DNA from: Brevundimonas sp. EYE_349
GTDB lineage: Bacteria > Pseudomonadota > Alphaproteobacteria > Caulobacterales > Caulobacteraceae
Assembly (NCBI RefSeq): GCF_023147505.1
Contig: NZ_JAHXPB010000002.1
Location: forward strand, 372,001-436,000
Direction: 5' to 3'
DNA: 64,000 nt
Both the position numbers and the translations under genes were made by a program. The notes under the pieces were generated by a model that worked only from the letters and a program-made list of their open reading frames with translations, ran no database searches and was not told the origin of the DNA. Every line of letters starts with the position of its first letter. Position 1 is the stretch's first letter. Of this stretch, positions 16,098 to 25,174 are shown piece by piece.

Positions 16098-18425
16098 TCA
16101 ACGCCCATCGCTGATGGAGGCCGGTCCGACCAGTTGGAAGGTCGCCGTCACTCCGCCCTGCGCGTGGGGCGCCAGCCAGATGTCGAACAGACCCGGCTCG
16201 ATCCGATAGGTCTCGTCCGCCCCGATGAAGCCCAGCTGGCGGGCGTTCAGGGTGAAGCTGACCTTGCGGCTCTCGCCGGGGCGCAAGGCCACCCGCTTGA
16301 AGTCCTTCAGCAGCCGCCCCGGCTGGGTCAGGCTGGCCACCCGGTCATGGATATAGAGTTGCACCAGCTCCTCGGCCGCGTGTCGGCCGGTATTGGTCAC
16401 GGCAACCGCCACCTCGAGCGTCCCGGCCCAGGGCAACTGATCCGTCGCCATCTCGATCGGCCCGTATGTGATCGCCCCATAGGTCAGGCCGTAGCCGAAC
16501 GGATAAAGCGCCGTATTGGGGGTCTCGCGATAGCGGGACTTGTACTCCTCGGTCGCCAGATCGGGATTGGCCGGGCGGCCGGTCGTCTTGCGGTCGTAGG
16601 AATAGGGCTGCTGGCCCGACTTGTGCGGGAAGCTGACAGGCAGGCGGGCGGACGGGCCGTGATCGCCGAAGATCACATCGGCGACCGCATGGCCCATCTG
16701 TTCGCCCAGGAACCAGGTCACGACGATGGCCTGGGCGTTCTTGACATTGCCTTCCAGCGCCAGGCCCCGGCCGTTTCTCAGCAGGACGACCATGGGCTTG
16801 CCCAGGGCCGCCATGGCGTCGACCAGCGCCATCTGCGGGGCCGGCACCACGATCTCGGTGCGCGACTGGGCCTCGCCCGACATATTGGTCGCCTCGCCGA
16901 TAGCCAGAACGATGACCTCGGCGTCGCGGGCGGCGGCGACAGCCTGTTCGATCCCGCCGTCCAGCGGCGTCTCCACGCCCGAACCGCGCGCGATGGTCAG
17001 GTTCTGCGGATCGCGCATGGCGGCGCGGAAGCCGGTCTCCAGCGAGACCCGCCGCTCGGGCGCGCCCCAGATGGTCCACGGCCCCCACACATTGTCCACG
17101 TCGTCTGCGAACGGGCCGACCAGGGCGATCTTGCGGCCCTTGTCCAGCGGCAGCAGGTCCTGCTCGTTCTTCAGCAGAACCACCGACTTGCGTCCCGCCT
17201 CGCGCGACAGTTCGATGTGTTCGCGCGATCCCACCACGGCCTTTTCGCGCGCAGCGTCGGTGCCGCGATAGGGATCGTCGAACAGGCCCAGCGCCGCCTT
17301 GGCGGTCAGGACGCGACGCACCGCCTCGTCCAGCCGCGCCATCGACACCTCGCCCGAGGCCACCAGGCCGGGCAGATGCTCCATATACAGGCCCGACACC
17401 ATCGACACGTCGACCCCGGCGTTGAAGGCCAGGCGCGTGGCGTCGCGGCCGTCCTCGGCAAAGCCGTGGGCCACCAGTTCCTGCTCGGAGGTGTAGTCCG
17501 AGACCACGAAGCCTTCGAAGCCCCACTCTCCGCGCAGGATGTCGGTCAGCAACTTGCGGCTGCCCGAGGCCGGCACGCCGTTCACATCGTTGAAGGCGCT
17601 CATGATCGACAGGGCGCCGGCGTCCACCGACGCCTTGAACGGCGGCAGGAACACCCCGCGCAGCGTCTGTTCGCTCATGTCGGTGGTGTTGTATTCGACG
17701 CCGCCCACGGCGGCGGAATAGGCGGCCATGTGTTTGGCGGTGGCCAGGACCGCGTCACGGTCGTCCAGGCCCTTTTCGCCTTGGAAGCCGCGCACCCGGG
17801 CGGCGGCCAGCAGGTTGTTCAGCAGCACGTCCTCGCCCGCGCCCTCGACGTTGCGGCCCCAGCGCTGGTCTCGCGCCACGTCCACCATCGGCGCATAGGT
17901 CTGGTGCACGGCCGAGGCCGCCGTCTCCACCGCCGCCGCGCGTGCGGTCCGATAGGCCAGTTCGGTGTCGAACGCCGCCGCCTCGGCCAGGGGCACGGGG
18001 AAGATGGTCGACAGGCCGTGGATCACGTCGGCGGCGAACAGCAGCGGGATCTTCAGCCGGCTTTCCTCCATCGCCACCTGCTGGATGCGACGGCCCGCCT
18101 CGGCGCCGATGCCGTTGAACAGCGACCCGACCTTGCCCTCGCGGATCAGGGCGGTGACGCGCGCGGGATCGCCCGTGCCGTCCAGCGGATTCACGGCCGT
18201 CGGCATCCAGCGGAACGGATCGGCCAGCAGATTCAACTGCCCGGCCTTCTCCTCGACCGTCATGGCCGCGATCAGATCCTCGATCCTCTGGCGGTGGCGG
18301 GCGATGGTGCGGGACGCTTGGGCGGAAACAGGCATGGGGAAGACTCCGGCGCCCATCAGGGCCAAAAGCCCCAGGCCAGACAAGAAATTTCTACGGGAAG
18401 CCGCAGGCTTGAGAGGTCGCGTCAA
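16098..18425 (-). CDS. bglX: Periplasmic beta-glucosidase, glycoside hydrolase family 3 (BglX-like)
   Basis: A 775-residue GH3 enzyme that removes beta-linked glucose from oligosaccharides. The N-terminus (SRRNFLSGLGLLALMGAG) has the twin-arginine motif, so export is probably by Tat. Then comes the TIM barrel, with MTVEEKAGQLNLLADPF, AKHMAAYSAAVGGVEYN, and the nucleophile region GFEGFVVSDYTSEQEL. The second alpha/beta domain has EIVVPAPQM and VLLRNGRGLAL, and the fibronectin-III-like tail has NTGRHAAEELVQLYIHD. The start is TTG at 18425, supported by AAGGAG eight bases upstream and the complete signal peptide. It is a monocistron by spacing and fits the plant-polymer-degrading habit of Caulobacterales. 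Confidence 0.93.
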   Translation of the reverse strand: MTRPLKPAASRRNFLSGLGLLALMGAGVFPMPVSAQASRTIARHRQRIEDLIAAMTVEEKAGQLNLLADPFRWMPTAVNPLDGTGDPARVTALIREGKVGSLFNGIGAEAGRRIQQVAMEESRLKIPLLFAADVIHGLSTIFPVPLAEAAAFDTELAYRTARAAAVETAASAVHQTYAPMVDVARDQRWGRNVEGAGEDVLLNNLLAAARVRGFQGEKGLDDRDAVLATAKHMAAYSAAVGGVEYNTTDMSEQTLRGVFLPPFKASVDAGALSIMSAFNDVNGVPASGSRKLLTDILRGEWGFEGFVVSDYTSEQELVAHGFAEDGRDATRLAFNAGVDVSMVSGLYMEHLPGLVASGEVSMARLDEAVRRVLTAKAALGLFDDPYRGTDAAREKAVVGSREHIELSREAGRKSVVLLKNEQDLLPLDKGRKIALVGPFADDVDNVWGPWTIWGAPERRVSLETGFRAAMRDPQNLTIARGSGVETPLDGGIEQAVAAARDAEVIVLAIGEATNMSGEAQSRTEIVVPAPQMALVDAMAALGKPMVVLLRNGRGLALEGNVKNAQAIVVTWFLGEQMGHAVADVIFGDHGPSARLPVSFPHKSGQQPYSYDRKTTGRPANPDLATEEYKSRYRETPNTALYPFGYGLTYGAITYGPIEMATDQLPWAGTLEVAVAVTNTGRHAAEELVQLYIHDRVASLTQPGRLLKDFKRVALRPGESRKVSFTLNARQLGFIGADETYRIEPGLFDIWLAPHAQGGVTATFQLVGPASISDGR

Positions 18426-18616
18426 CAGTGGCGCTCCTTCAGGGACGAGATCGAGCAGCGAAGCTCAGACGCCTAGCCTCTGGCGACCGACCGCTTCAAC
18501 CCCCGCCGACGATGTAAATGATGTAACGGCCGCCCGCCCGATCAAGGTCCGTTTCAGCGCCGTGATCGACATGGCCGCCGTCGCTCTGTCGGGGATGCGC
18601 CCCGTTCGGCCCCCGC

Positions 18617-19399
18617 CTATCCCAGGGCGATGTCCAGGAACATCATCCCCACCAGACCGATCATCAGCCCGATCATCGAGCCCTCGCCCTTGGACTTCTC
18701 GCGCGTTTCGGGAATGATCTCGGCGGTCACGACATAGATCATGGCGCCGGCCGCCAGACCCAGGCCCCACGGCAGCGCGCCGGGAACCAGATCGACCACG
18801 CTGGCCCCGATCAGTCCGCCGACCGGTTCGACCAGGCCGGACGCCAGCGCCGCCAGGAAGGCCGGCCAGCGTCCATAGCCCAGGGTCGCCATCGCGGCCG
18901 ACACGGCCAGACCCTCCGGCATGTTCTGGATGCCGATGCCGACAGCCGTGGACAGGCCCTGGTGCAGGTCGCCGCCGCCGAAGCTGACTCCCACCGCCGC
19001 CCCTTCGGGAAAGTTGTGCAAGGTGATGGCGATGATGAACAGCCAGATGCGCCGCGACAGGTCGCGCGATCCCGCCGGGCCGATGGCCAGCATGTCGACC
19101 GGCGCGAACCGGTTCATCAGGCCGATCACCGCCGCCCCGATCAGCACCGCCGTCGCCATGACCCCGGCGGCCATCGCCTGTCCGGCGCCCCCCGCCTGCA
19201 GCACGTCCACGCCGGGAATGATCAGCGAAAAGAACGACGCCGCCAGCATGACGCCGGCGGCGAAGCCCAGCAGGGCGCTCTGGGTCTGAACCCCCGCCTT
19301 GCGGAAGAACAGCAGCGGCACAGCCCCCACCGCCGTCATCATGCCCGCCGCCAGGCTGCCGAGACCGCCCGCGGCAATCGGGGAAAGGGATTCCATCAT
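18617..19399 (-). CDS. ZIP family metal transporter (GufA-like)
   Basis: A 260-residue integral membrane protein with about eight hydrophobic segments, expected to import zinc or related divalent cations. Metal-site motifs are in the fourth and fifth segments: ITLHNFPEGAAVGVSFG and GIQNMPEGLAVSAAM, the GufA/ZIP11 style with HNFPEG and QNMPEG. The loop between segments three and four holds APVDMLAIGPAGSRDLSRR rather than the His-rich loop of many ZIPs. Translation may start at either of two adjacent ATG codons (19399 or 19396). It lies head-to-head with proB, 64 bp apart. Confidence 0.9.
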   Translation of the reverse strand: MMESLSPIAAGGLGSLAAGMMTAVGAVPLLFFRKAGVQTQSALLGFAAGVMLAASFFSLIIPGVDVLQAGGAGQAMAAGVMATAVLIGAAVIGLMNRFAPVDMLAIGPAGSRDLSRRIWLFIIAITLHNFPEGAAVGVSFGGGDLHQGLSTAVGIGIQNMPEGLAVSAAMATLGYGRWPAFLAALASGLVEPVGGLIGASVVDLVPGALPWGLGLAAGAMIYVVTAEIIPETREKSKGEGSMIGLMIGLVGMMFLDIALG

Positions 19400-19463
19400 C
19401 CGTCTGCATTGAGGCGCGACGCGGCAAGAGACAAGCCCGAACCGTGGCGTTAGAGAAAGCTTC

Positions 19464-20621
19464 ATGTCCCAGCGCGCCGCCCTCCCCGCCGGCCCGAACG
19501 CTGCGTCGGCGCTTGGCGTCGCGCGGCGGGTCGTGGTCAAGATCGGATCCTCGCTTCTGATCGACGCCGCCACGCGCCGGCCGACGCGCGACTGGCTGGC
19601 CGCCATCGCCTCGGACCTGGCCGCGCTGCGCGCCGAAGGGCGCGAGGTCATCGTCGTCTCGTCCGGCTCCATCGCCCTGGGGCGCGGGCGGCTGCCGGCG
19701 CTGGGCGTTCGGCTGGAGGACAAGCAGGCGGCGGCCTCGGTCGGGCAGTCCCTGTTGATGGCGGCCTGGTCTGCGGCGCTGGAGCCGCATGGTCTGGTGG
19801 CGGGCCAGGTTCTGCTGACGCGCGACGACACCGAACGCCGCCGCCGCTGGCTGAACGGTCGCGCCACCGTCCACGCGCTTCTGGCCCACGGCGTCATTCC
19901 CATCGTCAACGAGAACGACACGGTGGCGACCGAGGAAATCCGTTATGGCGACAACGACCGGCTGGCCGCGCGCGCGGCCCAACTGGCGCGAGCGGACCTG
20001 CTGATCCTGCTGTCGGACGTGGACGGCCTGTACACCGCCGATCCGCGCCGCGATCCGAACGCCGCCCACCTGCCGCTGATCGAGACCCTTTCGCCCGAGG
20101 TCCTGGCCATGGGCGGAGGCGCCAACGCCGCTGCAGGCGTCGGCACGGGCGGCATGGCCACCAAGCTGGCGGCGGCCCAGATCGCACGCTCCGCTGGCTG
20201 CGCCACTATCATCGCCTCGGGCCAGGCCCTGTGGCCCCTGACCGCCATCCGCGAGGGCGCGCGGGCCACCCTGATAGTCGCGCCCAATGGCCCGATGGCT
20301 GCCTACAAACAGTGGATTGCGGGCAGTCTGTCGCCGGCCGGCGAACTGCGGCTGGACGCCGGGGCCGTCGCCGCCTTGCAGGCGGGCAAGAGCCTGCTGC
20401 CCGCAGGCGTCATCGCCATATCGGGCGATTTCGAGAAGGGCGACTGCGTACGCCTGACCGATCCCTCCGGCCTGCCGGTCGGGGTGGGTCTGGCCGCCTA
20501 CGCCGCCGAAGACGCCGCCCGTATTCGTGGACGCCGCAGCGATGAGATCGAGGCCATCCTCGGCTATCGCGGGGCCTCCGTCCTTATCCACCGAGACGAC
20601 ATGGTTCTGGCTGACCGATGA
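19464..20621 (+). CDS. proB: Glutamate 5-kinase
   Basis: Phosphorylates glutamate to gamma-glutamyl phosphate, the first and feedback-controlled step of proline synthesis. The 385-residue protein has the amino-acid-kinase fold: [13 protein letters not shown] near residue 24, [21 protein letters not shown] [35 protein letters not shown] and [15 protein letters not shown]-terminal PUA domain (about residues 290-375) holds GKSLLPAGV and FEKGDCVRL. The ATG at 19464 lies before a short non-conserved tail of about 20 residues. It overlaps proA by four bases (ATGA), so both are one operon. Confidence 0.96.
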   Translation: MSQRAALPAGPNAASALGVARRVVVKIGSSLLIDAATRRPTRDWLAAIASDLAALRAEGREVIVVSSGSIALGRGRLPALGVRLEDKQAAASVGQSLLMAAWSAALEPHGLVAGQVLLTRDDTERRRRWLNGRATVHALLAHGVIPIVNENDTVATEEIRYGDNDRLAARAAQLARADLLILLSDVDGLYTADPRRDPNAAHLPLIETLSPEVLAMGGGANAAAGVGTGGMATKLAAAQIARSAGCATIIASGQALWPLTAIREGARATLIVAPNGPMAAYKQWIAGSLSPAGELRLDAGAVAALQAGKSLLPAGVIAISGDFEKGDCVRLTDPSGLPVGVGLAAYAAEDAARIRGRRSDEIEAILGYRGASVLIHRDDMVLADR

Positions 20622-21880
20622 CCGACCTGACCGCACGAATGCTCGACCTGGGCCGCCGCGCCCGCGCCGCCGCCGCAGCCTTGCGCGAGGCGCCCGCCGC
20701 CGCCCGCACACGCGCGCTGGCGCTGTTGGCCGAAAAGCTGAAGGCGGCCGAGCCCGCGCTCCTCGACGCCAACGCCCGCGACGTGGAGGCCGCGCGCGCC
20801 AGCGGCATGGCCGAGGCCCAGATCGACCGGCTGCTGCTGACGCCCGCCCGCGTGGAGGGCATGGCCCAGGCGGTGGCGACCATCGCCGCCGTGCCTGATC
20901 CTCTGGGGGTCGAGACCGAACGCTGGACTCCCGCCAACGGCCTGGATATCGCCCGCGTCCGCACCCCCATCGGCGTGCTGGGCGTCATCTACGAGAGCCG
21001 GCCCAACGTCACCGCCGACGCCGCCGCCCTGTGCATCCGCTCGGGCAACGCAGCCATCCTGCGCTGCGGCTCGGACTGTCTGCAGTCGTCCCTGGCCATC
21101 GCCGCCCTGATCGCCGAAGCCCTGGCCGAGGCCAGCCTGCCCGCCGACGCGATCCAGCTGGTCGACACCCCCGACCGCCACGCCGTGGGCCTGATGCTGA
21201 CCGGGCTGGACGGCGCCATCGACGTGATCGTGCCGCGCGGCGGCAAGAGCCTGGTCGCCCGCGTCCAGGCCGAGGCTCGAACGGCGGTGCTGAGCCATCT
21301 GGAGGGGCTGAACCACACATATCTGCACCGGTCGGCCGATCTGGAGACCGCCCGCGCCATCGTGCTGAACGCCAAGATGCGCCGCGTCTCGGTCTGCGGC
21401 GCGACAGAGACCCTTCTGGTGGACCGGGCGGCGGCCCAGCACCTGTTGCCCCCCATCGCCGCCGACCTGATCGCGGCCGGCTGCGAACTGCGCGGCGACG
21501 CCGAGGCGCAAGCGCTGGTCCCCGGCATGGTCCCGGCGGTCGAGAGCGACTGGCTGACGGAATATCTGGCGCCCATGCTGGCCGTCCGCATAGTCGAGGA
21601 TATGGACGCCGCCGTCGATCACATCGCCCGCTACGGCTCGGGCCATACAGAGGCCATCGTCGCGACCGACCAAGCTGCCGCCGAACGGTTCGCGTCAAAG
21701 ATCGACAGCGCCATCGTCCTGATCAACGCCTCGACCCAGTTCGCCGACGGCGGAGAGTTCGGCTTCGGCGGCGAAATCGGCATCTCCACCAGCCGCCTTC
21801 ACGCGCGAGGCCCAGTCGGGGCGGAGCAGCTGACCACCTACAAATACGTCGTGCGCGGCCAGGGGCAGATCAGGCCCTGA
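20618..21880 (+). CDS. proA: Gamma-glutamyl phosphate reductase
   Basis: NADPH-dependent reductase making glutamate 5-semialdehyde, the second step to proline. The 420-residue ALDH-fold protein has [34 protein letters not shown] [14 protein letters not shown], and the catalytic cysteine in [34 protein letters not shown] and [17 protein letters not shown] follow. A second cysteine common nearby in other ProA proteins (HLEGxCH) is Asn here, but that is not the ALDH nucleophile. It is translationally coupled to proB through ATGA. The last bases run 43 bp before a toxin-antitoxin pair that looks independently regulated. Confidence 0.96.
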   Translation: MTDLTARMLDLGRRARAAAAALREAPAAARTRALALLAEKLKAAEPALLDANARDVEAARASGMAEAQIDRLLLTPARVEGMAQAVATIAAVPDPLGVETERWTPANGLDIARVRTPIGVLGVIYESRPNVTADAAALCIRSGNAAILRCGSDCLQSSLAIAALIAEALAEASLPADAIQLVDTPDRHAVGLMLTGLDGAIDVIVPRGGKSLVARVQAEARTAVLSHLEGLNHTYLHRSADLETARAIVLNAKMRRVSVCGATETLLVDRAAAQHLLPPIAADLIAAGCELRGDAEAQALVPGMVPAVESDWLTEYLAPMLAVRIVEDMDAAVDHIARYGSGHTEAIVATDQAAAERFASKIDSAIVLINASTQFADGGEFGFGGEIGISTSRLHARGPVGAEQLTTYKYVVRGQGQIRP

Positions 21881-21897
21881 AGCCCGGCTTGCCGTCA

Positions 21898-21914
21898 GTA
21901 AGGAAATTCCTTAC
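21898..21914 (+). promoter_or_regulatory. Palindromic operator of the toxin-antitoxin operon
   Basis: GTAAGGAAATTCCTTAC is a perfect 8+1+8 palindrome ending 9 bases before the antitoxin start codon. AbrB/MazE-type antitoxins are DNA-binding autorepressors of their own operons, so this is the obvious operator candidate. It leaves no room for a normal ribosome site, so transcription may begin very near the ATG. Confidence 0.6.
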
Positions 21915-21923
21915 CTTCATTGC

Positions 21924-22139
21924 ATGATCAAGAGCCGCCTGACATCGAAGGCCCAGACGACCATCCCCCAGGCCGTGCGCGCCGCGCTCAGTCTGCAGGA
22001 CGGCGACGAACTGCAATATGATCTGGACGGCGACCGGGTGATCCTGCGCAAGGCCCGCCGTGCGCCGGCGGAAGATCCATTCGCGGCGTTCGATGAATGG
22101 GACGGCGAGGCGGACCGCAAGGCCTATGCCGGACTTTGA
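21924..22139 (+). CDS. AbrB/MazE-like antitoxin
   Basis: A 71-residue protein with an N-terminal SpoVT/AbrB swapped-hairpin domain (MIKSRLTSKAQTTIPQAVRAAL, then DGDELQYDLDGDRVILRKA, residues 1-45). An acidic C-terminal tail (EDPFAAFDEWDGEADRKAYAGL) is of the kind that wraps and inhibits a MazF toxin. Transcribed first, as is usual for antitoxins, and overlapping the toxin gene by 14 bases. A palindrome sits just upstream. The pair is inserted between proBA and the glucose dehydrogenase gene without other mobile-element traces. Confidence 0.88.
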   Translation: MIKSRLTSKAQTTIPQAVRAALSLQDGDELQYDLDGDRVILRKARRAPAEDPFAAFDEWDGEADRKAYAGL

Positions 22140-22461
22140 GCGCGGCGACGTCGTCCGCGTCCCCTTCCCCTATACCGACCGCAGCACCCGCCAGCATCGC
22201 CCGGCCCTGATCGTCTCCGACGGGCCGCTGGGCGACGGCGACCGGCTTTTGTGGGTCGTGATGATCACCAGCGCCGACAATCGGCCATGGGCCGACGATG
22301 TGCCGTTCGGCGATACCTATGCCGACGCCGGCCTGCCCGCGCCGTCTGTCATCCGGCCAGCCAAGATCGCGACCATTGATGTCGCCGTTGCGACCCATCT
22401 TGGACGCATCGACGACGATCGGCTGGCGCGGACGATGCAAGCCGTCCGCGCCAGCCTTTGA
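22126..22461 (+). CDS. MazF/PemK-like endoribonuclease toxin
   Basis: A 111-residue protein with the MazF barrel signature FERGDVVRVPFPYTDRSTRQHRPALIVSD at the N-terminus and LLWVVMITSADNRPW, PAPSVIRPAKIATID further on. MazF toxins cut mRNA at short sequences and halt growth when the antitoxin is degraded. The conserved Arg in HRPAL and the SVIRPxKI block are consistent with an active enzyme. The start ATG at 22126 overlaps the antitoxin's last five codons, implying coupled translation. It is convergent with the glucose dehydrogenase gene, 59 bp away. Confidence 0.88.
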   Translation: MPDFERGDVVRVPFPYTDRSTRQHRPALIVSDGPLGDGDRLLWVVMITSADNRPWADDVPFGDTYADAGLPAPSVIRPAKIATIDVAVATHLGRIDDDRLARTMQAVRASL

Positions 22462-22520
22462 CATTCATCCCACCACTCGGCCTCAAGCAGCGCGAAGCGC
22501 GATAGGCCCAGCAAGAGAGC

Positions 22521-24956
22521 TTATGCTCTGCCCTTGGGCAGAGCATAGGCGATCACGTAATCGCCCTCCGGCGTCTCCATGAAGTGATGGCCCGCCGCCA
22601 CGATAACCAGATACTGGCGGCCGTTCTGCTCATAGATCATCGGGTTGGCCTGGCCGCCTGCGGGCAGGACGTCGGACCAGACGGTCTTGCCCGTCTCGAT
22701 GTCGATGGCGCGGATCAGATCGTCGGTCGCCGCGGCGATGAAGATCAGCCCGCCCGCCGTGACGACCGAACCGCCGTTGTTCGGCGTGCCGATCTCAAGC
22801 GGCAGCATCGAGGGGATGCCGAAAGGCCCGTTCTTGCGCGCCGTGCCGAACGGACGGTCCCACAGGGTCTTGCCGCTCTGCACGTCGATGGCGCGGATGC
22901 CGCCATAGGGAGGCTCCTTGCACAGCAGGCCGGTGAAGGGCATCCGCCAGCCGGCGTTCACGTCGATGGCGTAGGGCACGCCCATCTGCGGGTCGCCCGC
23001 GCCTTCGGCCTTGGACAGGTTGCCGCCCCGATTGGCCAGCTCCTTCTCGCGGGCGATGTAGCGGGGGTCGTCGCGCGGGAACCAGCCCAGCCTGTCGGCC
23101 TCGGCGCGCGGCACCAGACGGTTGTAGTTGGGCATGTCGTTGTAGTTGGCGATGATCACGCCGCGACGCGGATCCAGCGCCACGCTGCCCCAGTCCGAAC
23201 CGCCGTTGTAGCCGGGATATTCGATGAAGCGACGATCCACGGTCGGGGGCGTGAACTGGCCCTGATACGACGCCTTCTTGAACTGGATGCGGCAGATCAT
23301 CTGGTCGATCGGCGACATGCCCCACATATCGGCTTCGCGCAGATCGGGCTTGGCCAGGGTGTTGAACAGCGAATAGGGCTGGGTCGCCGCCCGTTGCGCG
23401 GGTTCGACGCCGCCGCGCGGGGCCGGACGATCCTGCACGCCATGCAGGGGTTGGCCGGTGCGGCGGTCCAGCACGAATATCTCGCCGCGCTTGGACGGCA
23501 GGATCACGGCAGGCACGACGCCCGACGCCGTGGGCATATCCACCAGCGTGACCTGCGAGCCGAGGTCATAGTCCCAGACGTCCATGCGGACAGTCTGATA
23601 ATGCCAGCGCGGCTTGCCGGTCGTGACGTCCAGCGCGACCAGGGCGCTGGAGTACTGGTTTTCCTCAGGCCGACGCAGCGACGAATAATAGTCGGCGGCC
23701 GAGTTGCCCATCGGCAGATAGACCAGGCCCAGGGCCTCGTCGCCTGTGGCCGTGGTCCACATGTTCGGCGTGCCGGGGGTATAGGTCTGACCGGGCGGCG
23801 GGGTGGTGGCGGTCTCGGGACGCATCATGTCCCAGGCGAAGCGCATCTGCCCCGTCACGGCGTCATAGCCCTGGATCACGCCGGATGCGTTCCAGCGCTT
23901 TTGGCCGTCCAGAACCTGGTGGCCGGTGACGATGATCCCCCGCACGATGACGGGGGGCGAGGTGATCGACACCATGCCGGGGTAGGGGTCGCCCATCCCT
24001 TCCTTGATGCTGACCGCTCCATTGGTCCCGAAGGCGGGGCAAGGCACGCCCGTCCTGGCGTCCAAGGCGATGATGCGGCCGTCCAGCGTGCCTTCGATGA
24101 TGCGGGTGGCGCAGGGCTGGGCCTGGTCCGCGTTCGGCACGGCGTAATAGGTCACACCCCGGCACGCGGCCGTATAGGGGATCTGCTCGTCCGGCACCTG
24201 GGGATCATAGGCCCACTTCTGCTTGCCGGTGTTGGCGTCCAGAGCGAACATCTTGTTGCGCGCCGAGCACAGATAGATGGTGTCGGCGATCTTCAGGGGC
24301 GTGGTCTCGGCCCCGAACCGCTGGCCCGGCAGGTCGCCGGTGCGGAAGGTCCAGGCGCGTTCCAGCTGGCCCACATTGTCCTTGTTGATCTGGTTCAGCG
24401 GCGAGTAGCGCTGGGCGGCCTCCGATCCGCCATAGGCGGGCCAGTCCACGCCGGCCTTGATCAGCGCCGGATCGCCGAAGGGACCGCGCGCGCCGGGCAC
24501 AGGGCTATCGACGCCGGGCTGATTGATCTGACCGACCACCAGGCCGAACACCACCGTCAGCACCGCCAGGCCAAGCGCCCCGACGCCGGCCGTGCGACCG
24601 CCGCCCCGCCCGGGACGCAGCACCGGCAGGGTCGCCAGAACCAAGAACATCAAGACCAGCGGCCCGACCAGACGCGGGATCATGGCCCAGCCGTTCAGAC
24701 CCTTCTCCCACAGCGCCCAGACCAGGGTCAGGATGAAGGTCGCGCCATAGATCCAGGCGCCGCGAACGTCGCGATAGACAAGGAAAAAGCCCGACGCGAT
24801 CAGCGCCAGGCCCGCCAGGAGATAGTACCAGGAGCCGCCCAGCGCGGCGAGCTGAACCCCGCCCACGGTCAGCACCACGCCGATCACGGCCAGAAGCAGG
24901 CCGAGAAGCAGGGTCAGCCAGCCTCCCAGACCTGCGGGGGTTGTCCATCGCGGCAT
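22521..24956 (-). CDS. gcd: Membrane-bound PQQ-dependent glucose dehydrogenase (glucose/quinate/shikimate family)
   Basis: An 811-residue quinoprotein that oxidises glucose (or a related polyol/quinate) in the periplasm and passes electrons to ubiquinone. Five N-terminal membrane segments (about residues 8-145) are followed by an eight-bladed propeller. Visible parts are DWPAYGGSEAAQRYSPLNQINKDNV, CSARNKMFALDANTG, SPPVIVRGIIVTGH, WHYQTVRMDVWDYDLGSQ, and a late PNNGGSVVTAGGLIFIAAATDD. The ATG at 24956 follows AGGAGAGG. No pqq biosynthesis genes are in the window. Among family members the glucose form is most likely, but substrate choice cannot be proved from sequence by eye. Confidence 0.9.
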   Translation of the reverse strand: MPRWTTPAGLGGWLTLLLGLLLAVIGVVLTVGGVQLAALGGSWYYLLAGLALIASGFFLVYRDVRGAWIYGATFILTLVWALWEKGLNGWAMIPRLVGPLVLMFLVLATLPVLRPGRGGGRTAGVGALGLAVLTVVFGLVVGQINQPGVDSPVPGARGPFGDPALIKAGVDWPAYGGSEAAQRYSPLNQINKDNVGQLERAWTFRTGDLPGQRFGAETTPLKIADTIYLCSARNKMFALDANTGKQKWAYDPQVPDEQIPYTAACRGVTYYAVPNADQAQPCATRIIEGTLDGRIIALDARTGVPCPAFGTNGAVSIKEGMGDPYPGMVSITSPPVIVRGIIVTGHQVLDGQKRWNASGVIQGYDAVTGQMRFAWDMMRPETATTPPPGQTYTPGTPNMWTTATGDEALGLVYLPMGNSAADYYSSLRRPEENQYSSALVALDVTTGKPRWHYQTVRMDVWDYDLGSQVTLVDMPTASGVVPAVILPSKRGEIFVLDRRTGQPLHGVQDRPAPRGGVEPAQRAATQPYSLFNTLAKPDLREADMWGMSPIDQMICRIQFKKASYQGQFTPPTVDRRFIEYPGYNGGSDWGSVALDPRRGVIIANYNDMPNYNRLVPRAEADRLGWFPRDDPRYIAREKELANRGGNLSKAEGAGDPQMGVPYAIDVNAGWRMPFTGLLCKEPPYGGIRAIDVQSGKTLWDRPFGTARKNGPFGIPSMLPLEIGTPNNGGSVVTAGGLIFIAAATDDLIRAIDIETGKTVWSDVLPAGGQANPMIYEQNGRQYLVIVAAGHHFMETPEGDYVIAYALPKGRA
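22523..22546. repeat. Perfect inverted repeat over the 3' end of the glucose dehydrogenase gene
   Basis: ATGCTCTGCCC, two bases, then GGGCAGAGCAT: an 11-bp perfect stem that includes the last codons and part of the stop codon of the leftward gene. No U-run follows on either strand, so it is not a classic terminator. It could still protect mRNA ends between the two convergent genes. Confidence 0.5.
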
Positions 24957-25086
24957 GATCGGCCTCTCCTGCTGGGATTGCAGTTGCTGCAACGGTTCAG
25001 CTCCCGTCTGGTTCCTAATGTCGCAGGCTCGGAACCAAACAGCGTTGCATCGCAACCAGGGAAATCGGCATCATTTGACGACATAA

Positions 25087-25102
25087 CGTCCGATAGTGGA
25101 CG
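25087..25102. promoter_or_regulatory. Small palindrome in the gcd-gltD divergent promoter region
   Basis: CGTCC-GATAGT-GGACG is a 5+6+5 inverted repeat in the 218-bp region between divergent gcd and gltD, about 73 bp before the earlier gltD start. AT-rich sequence (TTTATTCTTTTT) follows, unlike the surrounding GC-rich DNA, so a promoter and operator here are plausible. No regulator can be named. Confidence 0.3.
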
Positions 25103-25174
25103 ATTTATTCTTTTTCGAACGCTGATAATGGCTCGCGGCAATAATATTTGCCTAGACGCCCAGCTTTGCGGCAT

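Noticed and set aside
14838..18476. A plus-strand open frame of about 1200 codons across carA and bglX
   Set aside because: Its translation is low-complexity Gly/Arg/His/Gln sequence without motifs, while the opposite strand carries two clearly conserved enzymes. It is a GC-rich antisense shadow.
20618..21880. Asn in place of Cys in the HLEGxH block of ProA, suggesting a dead enzyme
   Set aside because: By alignment with aldehyde dehydrogenases the nucleophile is the Cys in [11 protein letters not shown], which is present. The other position varies in the family as I remember it.
25128..25151. TGGC...TTGC before gltD as a sigma-54 promoter
   Set aside because: The GG and GC elements are about 20 bases apart instead of the required 10, so the -24/-12 pattern is not met.
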